Of a stretch of DNA of 47,991 nucleotides, positions 7,307 to 15,696 are shown piece by piece. Each line of letters starts with the position of its first letter. The stretch's first letter is position 1. This DNA comes from Bacteroidia bacterium. GTDB taxonomy: Bacteria; Bacteroidota; Bacteroidia; Flavobacteriales; Flavobacteriaceae. The DNA lies in contig JAUIJA010000013.1 of the NCBI GenBank assembly GCA_030431055.1, positions 1 to 47,991 on the forward strand, read 5' to 3'. The notes below the pieces were generated by a model. It did no database searches. It was given only the letters and a program-made list of their open reading frames with translations, and had not been told where the DNA came from. A program made the position numbers and the translations under genes.

Positions 7307-8238
7307 TTAGATTTTAAATTTTCTACTATTTCGGGAATTTTCTTAATATGTGCCAATTGTTTCATTTTTTCTCGAGCTTCCTCAATTGGTGTTCCAAAAT
7401 ATGTTTTATTTCCTTCTATTGATTTAGTAACTCCCGTTTGTCCTAAAACAACGGCTTTTTCTCCTATTGTAATTCCGCTTGTTGTACCTACTTGTCCCCA
7501 AAGTGTTACCTCATCTTCAATAACAACACAACCAGCAATTCCTACTTGTGCAGCAATCAAACACTTTTTACCAATAATTGTGTCATGACCAACATGTACT
7601 TGATTATCAATCTTTGTTCCTTCACCTATCGTTGTATCTCCAGTTACTCCTTTATCGATACTACAAAGTGCTCCAAGTGTAACATCATTTTCTATTACAA
7701 CTCTACCACTTGATAATAATTGGTCGAAACCTTCAGGTCTTTTTTTGTAATAAAATGCATCAGCACCTAACACAGTTCCTGAATGAATAATTACATTATC
7801 ACTAATTATCGTATTATCATAAATGGTAACATTTGCGTGAATTAAGCAATTCTTACCAATAACAACATTATTTCCAATAAAACAATTAGGCTGAACTACT
7901 GTTCCTTCTCCAATTTTTGCAGAATTTGAAATCGCAGAATTTGAAGATTGGAATGGTCGAAAATGGTTTGTAAGCTTGTTAAAATCTCTAAATGGATCAT
8001 CAGAAATTAACAACGCTTTCCCTTCAGGACAATCAACTTCTTTGTTAATCAACACAATAGTTGCTGCAGAATTTAGGGCTTTGTCGTAGTATTTTGGATG
8101 ATCGACAAAAACAATATCTCCAGCTTCTACAACATGAATTTCATTCATTCCAAGTACAGGAAAAGCATCATTTCCAATATATTTGCAATCTATGATTGCA
8201 GCAATTTCCTTTAGTGTTTGTTGAGAGGGAAATTTCAT
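7303..8238 (-). CDS. LpxD-like left-handed beta-helix acyltransferase (diverged paralogue)
   Basis: This 311-residue protein has an LpxD-type N-terminal uridine-binding-like domain (about 1-95), a long array of hexapeptide repeats (about 100-290) and a short helical tail. The catalytic-type histidine is kept: His218 in DNQVHVGHD aligns with His241 of the true LpxD in this window. The LpxD signature GSDGFGF is replaced by GADAFYY near residues 158-164, so the acyl donor or sugar may differ. It lies five bases after efp and overlaps the NTF2-like gene. Database names of the type UDP-3-O-acylglucosamine N-acyltransferase are likely, but a different substrate is plausible. Confidence 0.75.
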   Translation of the reverse strand: MKFPSQQTLKEIAAIIDCKYIGNDAFPVLGMNEIHVVEAGDIVFVDHPKYYDKALNSAATIVLINKEVDCPEGKALLISDDPFRDFNKLTNHFRPFQSSNSAISNSAKIGEGTVVQPNCFIGNNVVIGKNCLIHANVTIYDNTIISDNVIIHSGTVLGADAFYYKKRPEGFDQLLSSGRVVIENDVTLGALCSIDKGVTGDTTIGEGTKIDNQVHVGHDTIIGKKCLIAAQVGIAGCVVIEDEVTLWGQVGTTSGITIGEKAVVLGQTGVTKSIEGNKTYFGTPIEEAREKMKQLAHIKKIPEIVENLKSK

Positions 8239-8243
8239 GAAAA

Positions 8244-8810
8244 TTATTCTTTAACACGCTCCATATAATTTCCTGAAGCTGTATCAATTTTTATTTTATC
8301 TCCTTCGTTAATAAACAATGGAACATTTACAGTCGCTCCAGTTTCAACCGTTGCCGGTTTAGTTGCATTAGTTGCTGTATTTCCTTTCACACCAGGTTCA
8401 GTATAAGTAACTTCTAAAATTACAGAAGCTGCCATATCAACCGATAAAGGTAATTCTGTTTCAGTATTGATTTGAATCATTACATTCTCTCCTTCTTTTA
8501 ATAAATCTGGAGCATCTAAAACTTCTTTTTGTAACGTGATTTGTTCGAAAGTTTCAGTATTCATAAAATGATAATCATTACCGTCGGCATATAAATATTG
8601 AAAAGTATGTGTTTCTACACGAACAACATCAATTTTATGTCCAGCCGAAAAAGTATTATCTAAAACTTTTCCGTTAGTTAAAGATTTTAGCTTTGTTCTA
8701 ACAAAAGCAGGTCCTTTTCCTGGTTTAACGTGTAAAAACTCTATAATTTTATAAATATCATGGTTGTATTTAATACATAAACCATTTCTAATATCTGATG
8801 TATTTGCCAT
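8244..8810 (-). CDS. efp: Elongation factor P
   Basis: EF-P binds stalled ribosomes between the P and E sites and relieves arrest at polyproline stretches. The 188 residues contain the three expected beta-barrel domains. The tip of domain I is VKPGKGPAF with Lys32 at the place of the modified lysine in the E. coli protein. The C-terminal signature region (GDKIKIDTASGNYMERV) is intact. The gene is embedded in the lipid A cluster, 25 bases after lpxA and five bases before the lpxD-like gene. No lysyl modification gene is seen in this window. Confidence 0.96.
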   Translation of the reverse strand: MANTSDIRNGLCIKYNHDIYKIIEFLHVKPGKGPAFVRTKLKSLTNGKVLDNTFSAGHKIDVVRVETHTFQYLYADGNDYHFMNTETFEQITLQKEVLDAPDLLKEGENVMIQINTETELPLSVDMAASVILEVTYTEPGVKGNTATNATKPATVETGATVNVPLFINEGDKIKIDTASGNYMERVKE

Positions 8811-8835
8811 TTTTTTGTTTTTTAATTTTTCAACA

Positions 8836-9621
8836 TTAATAAATTCCCGAATATCCTTTCATAACACCTCTTGATGAACCTTTGATAAACTGGATAATTT
8901 CATCTCGCTCTGGAGTTGCTTCCATTTCAGCTTCAATAATACTTACTGCTTGAGAAGTATTGTAATTCTTTTGGTATAAAATTCTATAAATATCTTGAAT
9001 TTCTCTTATTTTCTCTGTAGAAAAACCTCTTCTTCTTAATCCTACTGAATTAATTCCCACATAAGATAAAGGTTCTTTTGCTGCTTTTGTAAATGGCGGA
9101 ACATCTTTTCGTACTAAAGAACCTCCAGAAATCATGGCGTGCTCTCCAATATGAATAAATTGATGCACAGCTGCTAAACCTCCAATTATTGCAAAATTAC
9201 CTACTTCGACATGTCCAGCTAAAGCAACACCATTTACAATGATAGCATTATCGCCAATGTAACAATCGTGTGCAATATGAGCTGTTGCCATAATTAAGCA
9301 ATTTTTTCCAATCACAGTTTTACCAGAAGCTACCGTTCCTCTATTAATCGTAACACATTCGCGAATAGTTGTATTATCTCCAATAACTGCTAGAGAATCT
9401 TCGCCTCCAAATTTTAAATCTTGAGGAACAGCTGCAATTACAGCACCAGGAAAAATATTACAATTTTTTCCAATACGTGCTCCTTCCATTATGGTTACAT
9501 TAGAGCCAATCCAAGTTCCTTCTCCAATTTCTACATTATTATGTATCGTAGTAAATGGATCGATTACTACGTTTCGAGCTATTTTTGCTCCTGGATGTAC
9601 ATATGCTAAAGGTTGATTCAT
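8836..9621 (-). CDS. lpxA: Acyl-ACP--UDP-N-acetylglucosamine O-acyltransferase
   Basis: LpxA performs the first step of lipid A synthesis, moving a 3-hydroxyacyl chain from ACP to the 3-OH of UDP-GlcNAc. The 261-residue protein starts with hexapeptide repeats from residue 8 on, has the catalytic His118 in the AHIAHDC motif, and ends with the helical domain that completes the trimer (GLRRRGFSTEKIREIQDIYRIL onward). The length is that of the family. It follows lpxC/fabZ after seven bases, consistent with one transcript carrying the early lipid A genes. Confidence 0.95.
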   Translation of the reverse strand: MNQPLAYVHPGAKIARNVVIDPFTTIHNNVEIGEGTWIGSNVTIMEGARIGKNCNIFPGAVIAAVPQDLKFGGEDSLAVIGDNTTIRECVTINRGTVASGKTVIGKNCLIMATAHIAHDCYIGDNAIIVNGVALAGHVEVGNFAIIGGLAAVHQFIHIGEHAMISGGSLVRKDVPPFTKAAKEPLSYVGINSVGLRRRGFSTEKIREIQDIYRILYQKNYNTSQAVSIIEAEMEATPERDEIIQFIKGSSRGVMKGYSGIY

Positions 9622-9628
9622 ACCTTAA

Positions 9629-11017
9629 TTATTTTGCTTTTACAATTTGTGCCATTAATTCGGCTTCTGTTACTAATTTTCCATTTGCATAAGCATACGC
9701 TTGCATGTGACAAATTCCACGTCGAATAGGTGTTATCAATTCTAATTTAAATATTAACGTATCACCTGGAACAACTTGTTGTTTAAACTTAACTTTATCA
9801 ATTTTCATAAAATAAGTCAAGTAATTTTCAGGATCTGGAACTGTACTTAAAACCAATACGCCTCCAGCTTGCGCCATTGCTTCAATTTGAAGAACTCCAG
9901 GCATAACAGGCGCTCCAGGAAAATGCCCTACGAAGAACGGTTCGTTCATCGTGACATTTTTTAGTCCAACAACATGACTATCTGAAAGTTCGATAATTTT
10001 ATCTACCAATAAAAATGGAGGTCTATGAGGTAATAACTTCATAATTTGATTAACATCCATTAATGGTTCTTGATTAATATCAAATTTAGGAACGTGATTA
10101 CGCTCTTCAATTTTAATTAACTTAGACATTTTCTTAGCAAATTGTGTATTTACAAAATGTCCTGGTTTATTCGCGATAACTTTCCCTTTTATTTTTGTTC
10201 CTATTAAAGCTAAATCTCCTATAACATCTAGTAATTTATGTCTGGCAGCTTCGTTAGGATAATGCAAAGTTAAGTTATCTAGAATACCATTAGGCTTAAC
10301 CGAAATTTCATCTTTTTCAAAAGCTTTTTTAAGGTTAGCCATCGTTTCAGGAGAAATTTCTTTATCTACATATACAATTGCATTATTTAAATCTCCTCCT
10401 TTTATTAAACCATGATTTAATAGTGCTTCTAATTCATGCAAAAAACTAAAAGTACGAGAATTTGCTATCTCATCTTTAAATTCATTAATCCCTTTCATGG
10501 TTGCATTTTGAGTACCTAAAACTTTAGTACCAAAATCTACCATTGTTGTTACACAATAATCATCGTGCGGAATTACTGTAATTTCACTTCCTGACGCTTC
10601 ATCTGTATAAGAAATTACTTCTTTTACTTCATAAATCTTTCTCTCTGCATCTTGTTCAACTATACCAACTTTCTCTAAGGCTTCTACAAAATATTTTGAA
10701 GAACCATCCATTATAGGTAATTCTGAAGCGTTTAACTCGATAATTACATTATCTATATCACAACCAACAACAGCAGCTAAAACATGTTCTGGAGTTTGAA
10801 TTTTAACGCCTTTCTTTTCGAGGTTTGTTCCTCTTTGTGTATTAACAACGTAGTTAGCATCTGCTTCAATAATTGGTTCTCCTTCTAAATCTACGCGAAC
10901 GAAAGTTATACCATTATTTACCTGAGCAGGTTTAAAAGTCATTGTCACATCTTGTCCGGTATGTAATCCTACACCCGTTAAAGATACTTCTTTTGCAATG
11001 GTTGTTTGCTTAACCAT
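9629..11017 (-). CDS. lpxC/fabZ: Bifunctional LpxC deacetylase / FabZ dehydratase
   Basis: This 462-residue fusion is characteristic of Bacteroidota. Residues about 1-305 are LpxC, the zinc deacetylase that commits UDP-3-O-acyl-GlcNAc to lipid A; the zinc ligands fit His78, His260 and Asp264, with Glu77 as general base and a further histidine in KPGHF (His287). Residues about 318-462 are FabZ, the 3-hydroxyacyl-ACP dehydratase of fatty acid synthesis, with LPHRPPFLLVD, catalytic His365 in FFVGHFPG and Glu379 in LQIEAMAQ. Placing both enzymes in one chain ties the use of hydroxyacyl-ACP in lipid A to its use in fatty acid elongation. It sits between lpxD and lpxA with gaps of nine and seven bases. 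Confidence 0.95.
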   Translation of the reverse strand: MVKQTTIAKEVSLTGVGLHTGQDVTMTFKPAQVNNGITFVRVDLEGEPIIEADANYVVNTQRGTNLEKKGVKIQTPEHVLAAVVGCDIDNVIIELNASELPIMDGSSKYFVEALEKVGIVEQDAERKIYEVKEVISYTDEASGSEITVIPHDDYCVTTMVDFGTKVLGTQNATMKGINEFKDEIANSRTFSFLHELEALLNHGLIKGGDLNNAIVYVDKEISPETMANLKKAFEKDEISVKPNGILDNLTLHYPNEAARHKLLDVIGDLALIGTKIKGKVIANKPGHFVNTQFAKKMSKLIKIEERNHVPKFDINQEPLMDVNQIMKLLPHRPPFLLVDKIIELSDSHVVGLKNVTMNEPFFVGHFPGAPVMPGVLQIEAMAQAGGVLVLSTVPDPENYLTYFMKIDKVKFKQQVVPGDTLIFKLELITPIRRGICHMQAYAYANGKLVTEAELMAQIVKAK

Positions 11018-11026
11018 AGTTTATAA

Positions 11027-12046
11027 TTAATTTATGTTCTTTTTTATTTCGTGTATTTCGGAAACTATTTTTGGTAAATTTTTGAAATGTACAAATGATT
11101 TTGCAAAATCACCATAATTAAATGCTGGACTTCCCTGAACAACCTCACCATCTTTTAAACTTTTACCAATTCCTGATTGCGCTTGAATTTTCACATTATC
11201 TCCAATTGTAATATGACCAACAATTCCAACTTGCCCGCCAATCATACAATTTTTACCAATTTTAGTTGAGCCTGCAATTCCTGTTTGTGAAGCAATAACC
11301 GTATTTTCATCAATTTCGACATTATGCGCAATTTGAATTTGGTTATCTAACTTAACTCCTTTACGAATTACAGTAGACCCTAACGTTGCTCTATCAATTG
11401 TTGTACAAGCGCCAATCTCAACATTATCTTCAATAATAACATTACCTATTTGTGGAACTTTTGAATACGTTCCATCTTCTTGAGGTGCAAAACCAAATCC
11501 GTCTGAACCAACAATTGTTCCCGAATGAATTGTACAATTATTTCCAATTACAGTCTCAGAATATACTCTTGCTCCAGCAAATAAAATCGTATTATTTCCT
11601 ATTTCGACATTATCACCAACGAAACAATTTGGGTAAATCTTTACGTTATCGCCAATTTTCACATTTTTACCAATGTAGCTAAAACTTCCCAAGTATAAAT
11701 CAGTTCCATATTGAACACCTTCTGAAATAACCGAAGGTTGTTCGATTCCAGATTTCATTAACTTAACTTGGTTGTAATATTCCAAAAGTTTTGAGAACGA
11801 TTTGTAAGCGTCTTCAACTTTTATTAATGTTGTTGAAATTTCTTGTTCGGGTTCAAATGAATTATTAACAATTGCTATTGTAGCTTGAGTAGTATAAATA
11901 TAATTTGCATATTTTGGATTAGCTAAAAAGGTTAATGAACCTTCTGTTCCTTCTTCAATTTTAGCCAATTTATAAACTTCTGCTTCTGGGTTTCCAAAAA
12001 CTTCACCTTCTAAAATACCTGCAATTTGTGCGGCTGTAAATTTCAT
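11027..12046 (-). CDS. lpxD: UDP-3-O-(3-hydroxyacyl)glucosamine N-acyltransferase
   Basis: LpxD adds the second hydroxyacyl chain, to the 2-amino group of UDP-3-O-acylglucosamine. The 339 residues comprise the uridine-binding N-terminal domain (about 1-100), a hexapeptide beta-helix (about 105-310) and a C-terminal helix. The GSDGFGFA signature is at 180-187 and the catalytic His241 lies in [11 protein letters not shown]. This is the canonical copy, at the head of the lpx cluster; the gene at 7303-8238 is a diverged second copy. A −7-like box (TATTTTTG, minus strand 12108-12101) lies about 55 bases upstream of the ATG and may be the promoter of the whole cluster. Confidence 0.95.
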   Translation of the reverse strand: MKFTAAQIAGILEGEVFGNPEAEVYKLAKIEEGTEGSLTFLANPKYANYIYTTQATIAIVNNSFEPEQEISTTLIKVEDAYKSFSKLLEYYNQVKLMKSGIEQPSVISEGVQYGTDLYLGSFSYIGKNVKIGDNVKIYPNCFVGDNVEIGNNTILFAGARVYSETVIGNNCTIHSGTIVGSDGFGFAPQEDGTYSKVPQIGNVIIEDNVEIGACTTIDRATLGSTVIRKGVKLDNQIQIAHNVEIDENTVIASQTGIAGSTKIGKNCMIGGQVGIVGHITIGDNVKIQAQSGIGKSLKDGEVVQGSPAFNYGDFAKSFVHFKNLPKIVSEIHEIKKNIN

Positions 12047-12118
12047 TTAATGATGGTTAGATTTCAATTTCATTCTTTTTTTAAGAAGAAATTAACTTCA
12101 CAAAAATATAAAATTAAA

Positions 12119-13363
12119 TTAAAAAGTATAAGACTCCAAAATTTGTTTTGGAAAACATACATAATATTTGGTAACAGGCTTAGATAATGCTTTTAAATTC
12201 AGCTGATCTGAAGCCTCAATAACATCTTCTATTGTTTTATCTTTTTTGTAAATTCTAATAGGCTCACTTTCTTTACTATACGCTTGATTTTTCAAACTTC
12301 CTTTAAAGACAAAATAAGCCGCTTCTTTATCTGAGATTTTCACTAAATTAGTAAATTCCTTCTTATATTTCTTTACGATTCCTTTTTCTGGTTTTTCATC
12401 AAATAATTTAATTTTTAGCAAATCTCTATTGATAATCATTCGGCACAAGTTTGACAACACATAATCATCGTGAAATTGCCATGCTTTTAAAGCACTTAAA
12501 ATATCAGAATCGTCTAAGTAACTAAATTGCTCTAATATTTCTTTATTAAAATCAGATAATTCAACTTTATTCTTTAGAAAAAACACTAATGGTTTACTCG
12601 CTTCTAATTCAATTCCTTTTTCGACTAATTCTTTTGCGCGTTTTAAAATTTTTGTCAGAATTAATTCGCCAACAACCGATGTTTTATGCAAATAGGCTTG
12701 CCAATACATTAATCTTCTCGCTACTAAAAACTTCTCAACAGAATAAATTCCTTTTTCTTCAATTACCAAAACATCATTATCAACATTCATCATTTGAATT
12801 AAACGCTCACTGTTGATATTTCCTTCGGCTACACCGCTATAAAAACTATCGCGCTTTAAGTAATCCATCCGATCCATATCTAACTGACTTGAAATCAATT
12901 GCAACATGAATTTTCTATGATATTCGCCTTTAAAAACTTTAATTGCTAAAGATAATTGTCCATCAAACTCCTTATTCAATTGCTCCATGAATAATAAAGA
13001 AAGTTCCTCATGATGCACTTCTTCAACGATACTATGTTCCATTGCGTGACTGAATGGTCCGTGACCAATATCGTGTAATAAAATTGCTATGTACAATGCA
13101 TTTTCTTCATCATTTGATATTTCAACACCTTTAAAACGTAACGTTTGCACTGCTTTTTGCATAATATGCATACAGCCTAAAGCGTGATGAAATCTTGTAT
13201 GATGCGCTCCAGGATAGACTAAATACGACATTCCCATTTGGGAAATTCTTCGTAAACGTTGAAAATAGGGATGCTGAATTAAATCGTAAATAAGCGTATT
13301 AGGAATAGTAATAAATCCGTAAATAAGATCGTTAAATATTTTGAGTTTATTTGTCTTGCTCAC
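12119..13363 (-). CDS. HD-domain phosphohydrolase (SAMHD1/YdhJ-like)
   Basis: This 414-residue cytoplasmic enzyme has the complete HD metal-binding pattern: a histidine in TRFHHALG (residues 59-60), His97-Asp98 in LLHDIGHGPFSHAME, and an aspartate in the LDMDRMDYLKRD segment (162-167). The N-terminal IPNTLIYDLIQHPYFQRLRRI and YPGAHHTRFHH are typical of the dNTP triphosphohydrolase-like family that includes SAMHD1. The likely reaction is hydrolysis of dNTPs or related nucleotides, not proven here. It is divergent from porX. A −7-like TAACTTTG is on the minus strand at 13390-13383, 20 bases before the start. Confidence 0.8.
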   Translation of the reverse strand: MSKTNKLKIFNDLIYGFITIPNTLIYDLIQHPYFQRLRRISQMGMSYLVYPGAHHTRFHHALGCMHIMQKAVQTLRFKGVEISNDEENALYIAILLHDIGHGPFSHAMEHSIVEEVHHEELSLLFMEQLNKEFDGQLSLAIKVFKGEYHRKFMLQLISSQLDMDRMDYLKRDSFYSGVAEGNINSERLIQMMNVDNDVLVIEEKGIYSVEKFLVARRLMYWQAYLHKTSVVGELILTKILKRAKELVEKGIELEASKPLVFFLKNKVELSDFNKEILEQFSYLDDSDILSALKAWQFHDDYVLSNLCRMIINRDLLKIKLFDEKPEKGIVKKYKKEFTNLVKISDKEAAYFVFKGSLKNQAYSKESEPIRIYKKDKTIEDVIEASDQLNLKALSKPVTKYYVCFPKQILESYTF

Positions 13364-13507
13364 AGAAAGTAAATTTATAAAGCAAAGTTACGCAATTCGC
13401 ATTGAATATAAATATCTCAAATTTTATACTAATTTTAATACATTACTCGTTTAAGATATACTACCTTAGCTTTTAAATTAATTTTAGACTTTTACAAACA
13501 GATATAG

Positions 13508-15061
13508 ATGAGCAATATAAGAATACTTTGGGTTGATGATGAAATCGATTTATTAAAGCCACACATTTTATTTTTAGAAAAGAAAAACTACGACGTTACT
13601 ACTTGTAATAACGGACAAGATGCTATTGAACTTTTCGAAGAAAACAATTATGACATTGTCTTTCTAGACGAAAACATGCCTGGTTTAAGTGGTTTAGAAA
13701 CACTACAAGAAATTAAAGAAAAGAAATCTTCAGTTCCTGTAATTATGATTACAAAAAGTGAAGAAGAATACATAATGGAAGAAGCTATCGGTTCTAAAAT
13801 AGCCGATTATCTTATTAAACCAGTGAATCCAAATCAAATTCTATTAAGTCTAAAGAAAAATCTTGATCATTCCCGATTGGTTTCTGAAAAAACAACGCTT
13901 GATTACCAAAAAGAATTCCGAAAAATAGCTATGGATTTAGCTATGGTAAATTCTTATGAAGACTGGGTTGAACTTTATAAAAAATTGGTGTATTGGGAAA
14001 TGAAACTTGAAAATATTGAAGATCATAACATGATTGAAATTTTAGAAAGTCAGAAAACCGAAGCCAATGTTCAGTTTGGAAAATTTATCGAGAAAAACTA
14101 CGAAGATTGGATTCAAGACGAGGACGACGCTCCTATTTTATCGCACAATCTTTTTGGAAAATTAGTTGCTCCCGAAATTCGTAAAAAAGATAAACCCATT
14201 CTGTTTGTCGTAATTGATAATCTTCGTTACGATCAATGGAAAGCCTTTGAAGGAATTGTAAATAATCATTACAAAGCAGAAAACGAAGTAAGCTTCTTCT
14301 CTATTCTTCCTACGGCTACACAATACGCTAGAAACGCGATATTTTCTGGACTTTTACCAGTTGATATGGAAAAGAAATATCCAGAATATTGGAAAAACGA
14401 TATTGATGAAGGCGGAAAAAACATGTACGAAAGTGAATTCTTAACAGAACAATTAAAACGCCTAGGTTTAAATATTAAACAAGAATATTACAAGATTACC
14501 AACTTTAAAGACGGAAAGAAATTAGCTGAAAACTTCAAAGGTTTAAAAAACAACGATTTAACAACAATAGTTTACAACTTCGTAGATATGCTTTCGCACT
14601 CAAAAACCGAAATGGAAGTTGTTAAAGAATTAGCTTCAAATGATAAAGCGTATCGTTCCTTAACGCAAAGTTGGTTTAAAAATTCACCTTTATTAGAAAT
14701 TATTCAACAAGCACAACAAAATGGTTTCCGATTAATCATAACAACTGATCACGGAACCATCAATTGTAAAAATCCGTCAAAAGTTATTGGAGATAGAAAT
14801 ACTTCTTTAAACCTTCGTTACAAAACCGGAAGAAGTTTAACTTATGAAGACAAAGATGTATATGCAGTAAAAGATCCTAAGAAAATTGGCTTACCAGCAA
14901 TAAACATGAGTAGTTCGTTTATTTTTGCCAAAAATGATTTATTTTTAGCCTATGTAAACAATTATAATCATTATGTAAATTACTACCGAAACACCTATCA
15001 ACACGGTGGGGTTTCTTTAGAAGAAATGATTATTCCGTTTGTAGTTTTAGAACCGAAATAA
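13508..15061 (+). CDS. porX: PorX, response regulator with PglZ/alkaline-phosphatase-like output domain
   Basis: PorX is the response regulator of the PorX-PorY pair that controls type IX secretion and gliding in Bacteroidota. The 517 residues contain an N-terminal receiver domain (1-120) with acidic pocket D10-D11, phospho-acceptor Asp54, Thr82 and Lys104. A helical linker (about 130-215) and a PglZ-type alkaline-phosphatase-superfamily domain (about 225-517) follow. The last has metal and nucleophile positions VVIDNLRYD (Asp237), PTATQYARN (Thr271), NFVDMLSH, TTDHGT and a C-terminal YQHGGVSLEE. There is no DNA-binding domain. In characterised relatives the PglZ domain is a zinc phosphodiesterase active on oligoribonucleotides. 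The sensor PorY is not in the window. Confidence 0.92.
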   Translation: MSNIRILWVDDEIDLLKPHILFLEKKNYDVTTCNNGQDAIELFEENNYDIVFLDENMPGLSGLETLQEIKEKKSSVPVIMITKSEEEYIMEEAIGSKIADYLIKPVNPNQILLSLKKNLDHSRLVSEKTTLDYQKEFRKIAMDLAMVNSYEDWVELYKKLVYWEMKLENIEDHNMIEILESQKTEANVQFGKFIEKNYEDWIQDEDDAPILSHNLFGKLVAPEIRKKDKPILFVVIDNLRYDQWKAFEGIVNNHYKAENEVSFFSILPTATQYARNAIFSGLLPVDMEKKYPEYWKNDIDEGGKNMYESEFLTEQLKRLGLNIKQEYYKITNFKDGKKLAENFKGLKNNDLTTIVYNFVDMLSHSKTEMEVVKELASNDKAYRSLTQSWFKNSPLLEIIQQAQQNGFRLIITTDHGTINCKNPSKVIGDRNTSLNLRYKTGRSLTYEDKDVYAVKDPKKIGLPAINMSSSFIFAKNDLFLAYVNNYNHYVNYYRNTYQHGGVSLEEMIIPFVVLEPK

Positions 15062-15080
15062 TAGAATTTTAAAAGCAAAG

Positions 15081-15153
15081 TTGTCATTCTGAACGAAGTG
15101 AAGAATCTATTCTTTAAAATAATGAGATTTCTCGACTTCGCTCGAAATGACAA
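15081..15153. repeat. REP-like imperfect inverted repeat between porX and tsaE
   Basis: The left half 15081-15110 (TTGTCATTCTGAACGAAGTG and following) and right half 15124-15153 (ending CGAAATGACAA) are imperfect reverse complements, forming a long hairpin in a gap of 123 bases. The same kind of words (GTCATTTCGAG, ATCGAGAAA) recur at 31949-32064, so this is a dispersed intergenic repeat and not just a terminator. Confidence 0.7.
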
Positions 15154-15184
15154 AAACTATTTAAAATAGTTTTTTAGTTTAATT

Positions 15185-15598
15185 ATGATAAAAACATATT
15201 CTTTAAACGAAATCGAACAAGTAGCAAAAGAACTACTTTCTATTCCGCAATTAAAAAAAGTAATCACATTTAATGCCGAAATGGGTGCAGGAAAAACTAC
15301 ACTTATTAAAGCGTTAGTGAAAGAATTAGGCGTTGTAGATAACTCTAGTAGTCCAACATTTTCATTGGTTAACGAATACCAAACCGAAAATAGTGAAACT
15401 GTTTTTCATTTCGATTTGTACCGATTAAATTCTGAAGAAGAGGCATACGATATGGGAATTGATGAATATTTCTATTCTGGTAATTGGTGTTTTATTGAAT
15501 GGCCCGAAAAAACACCCAATTTAATTCCCATTAACCACGCTACTATTTCAATTAAGGTTTTAGAAGATGGAAGAAGAGAATTGATAATTGATAATTGA
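15185..15598 (+). CDS. tsaE: tRNA threonylcarbamoyladenosine biosynthesis ATPase TsaE
   Basis: TsaE is the small ATPase that works with the TsaB-TsaD complex to place the threonylcarbamoyl group on A37 of ANN-decoding tRNAs. The 137 residues have the Walker A motif GAGKTT near 35-40, the SSPTFSLVNEY motif, the HFDLYRL strand and the FIEWPEK motif, all hallmarks of the family. The last codons and the stop fall within four perfect copies of the 7-base unit TTGATAA (15581-15608), which encode the tail LIIDN. No other tsa gene is adjacent. Confidence 0.93.
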   Translation: MIKTYSLNEIEQVAKELLSIPQLKKVITFNAEMGAGKTTLIKALVKELGVVDNSSSPTFSLVNEYQTENSETVFHFDLYRLNSEEEAYDMGIDEYFYSGNWCFIEWPEKTPNLIPINHATISIKVLEDGRRELIIDN

Positions 15599-15608
15599 TA
15601 ATTGATAA
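15581..15608. repeat. Four tandem copies of TTGATAA across the tsaE stop
   Basis: Four perfect 7-base units run without interruption, the first two and a half coding for the end of TsaE and the rest lying after the stop. Adding or losing units downstream of the TGA would not change the protein, so it is probably a slippage-prone but neutral tract. Confidence 0.85.
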
Positions 15609-15696
15609 ATTAAAGGTTTTCTTTCACCTTTTCCCTGTACCCTATTTTCTATATTAAAAAAATTGACTAAATTGGCTCAACTTAACTAAAAACTAT

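Noticed and set aside
7492..7713. Plus-strand frame opposite the LpxD-like gene, with periodic N/T/S-rich sequence
   Set aside because: The periodicity is the mirror of the hexapeptide repeats on the coding strand.
9421..9609. Plus-strand frame opposite lpxA
   Set aside because: Shadow of the hexapeptide-repeat coding strand; no start context or family.
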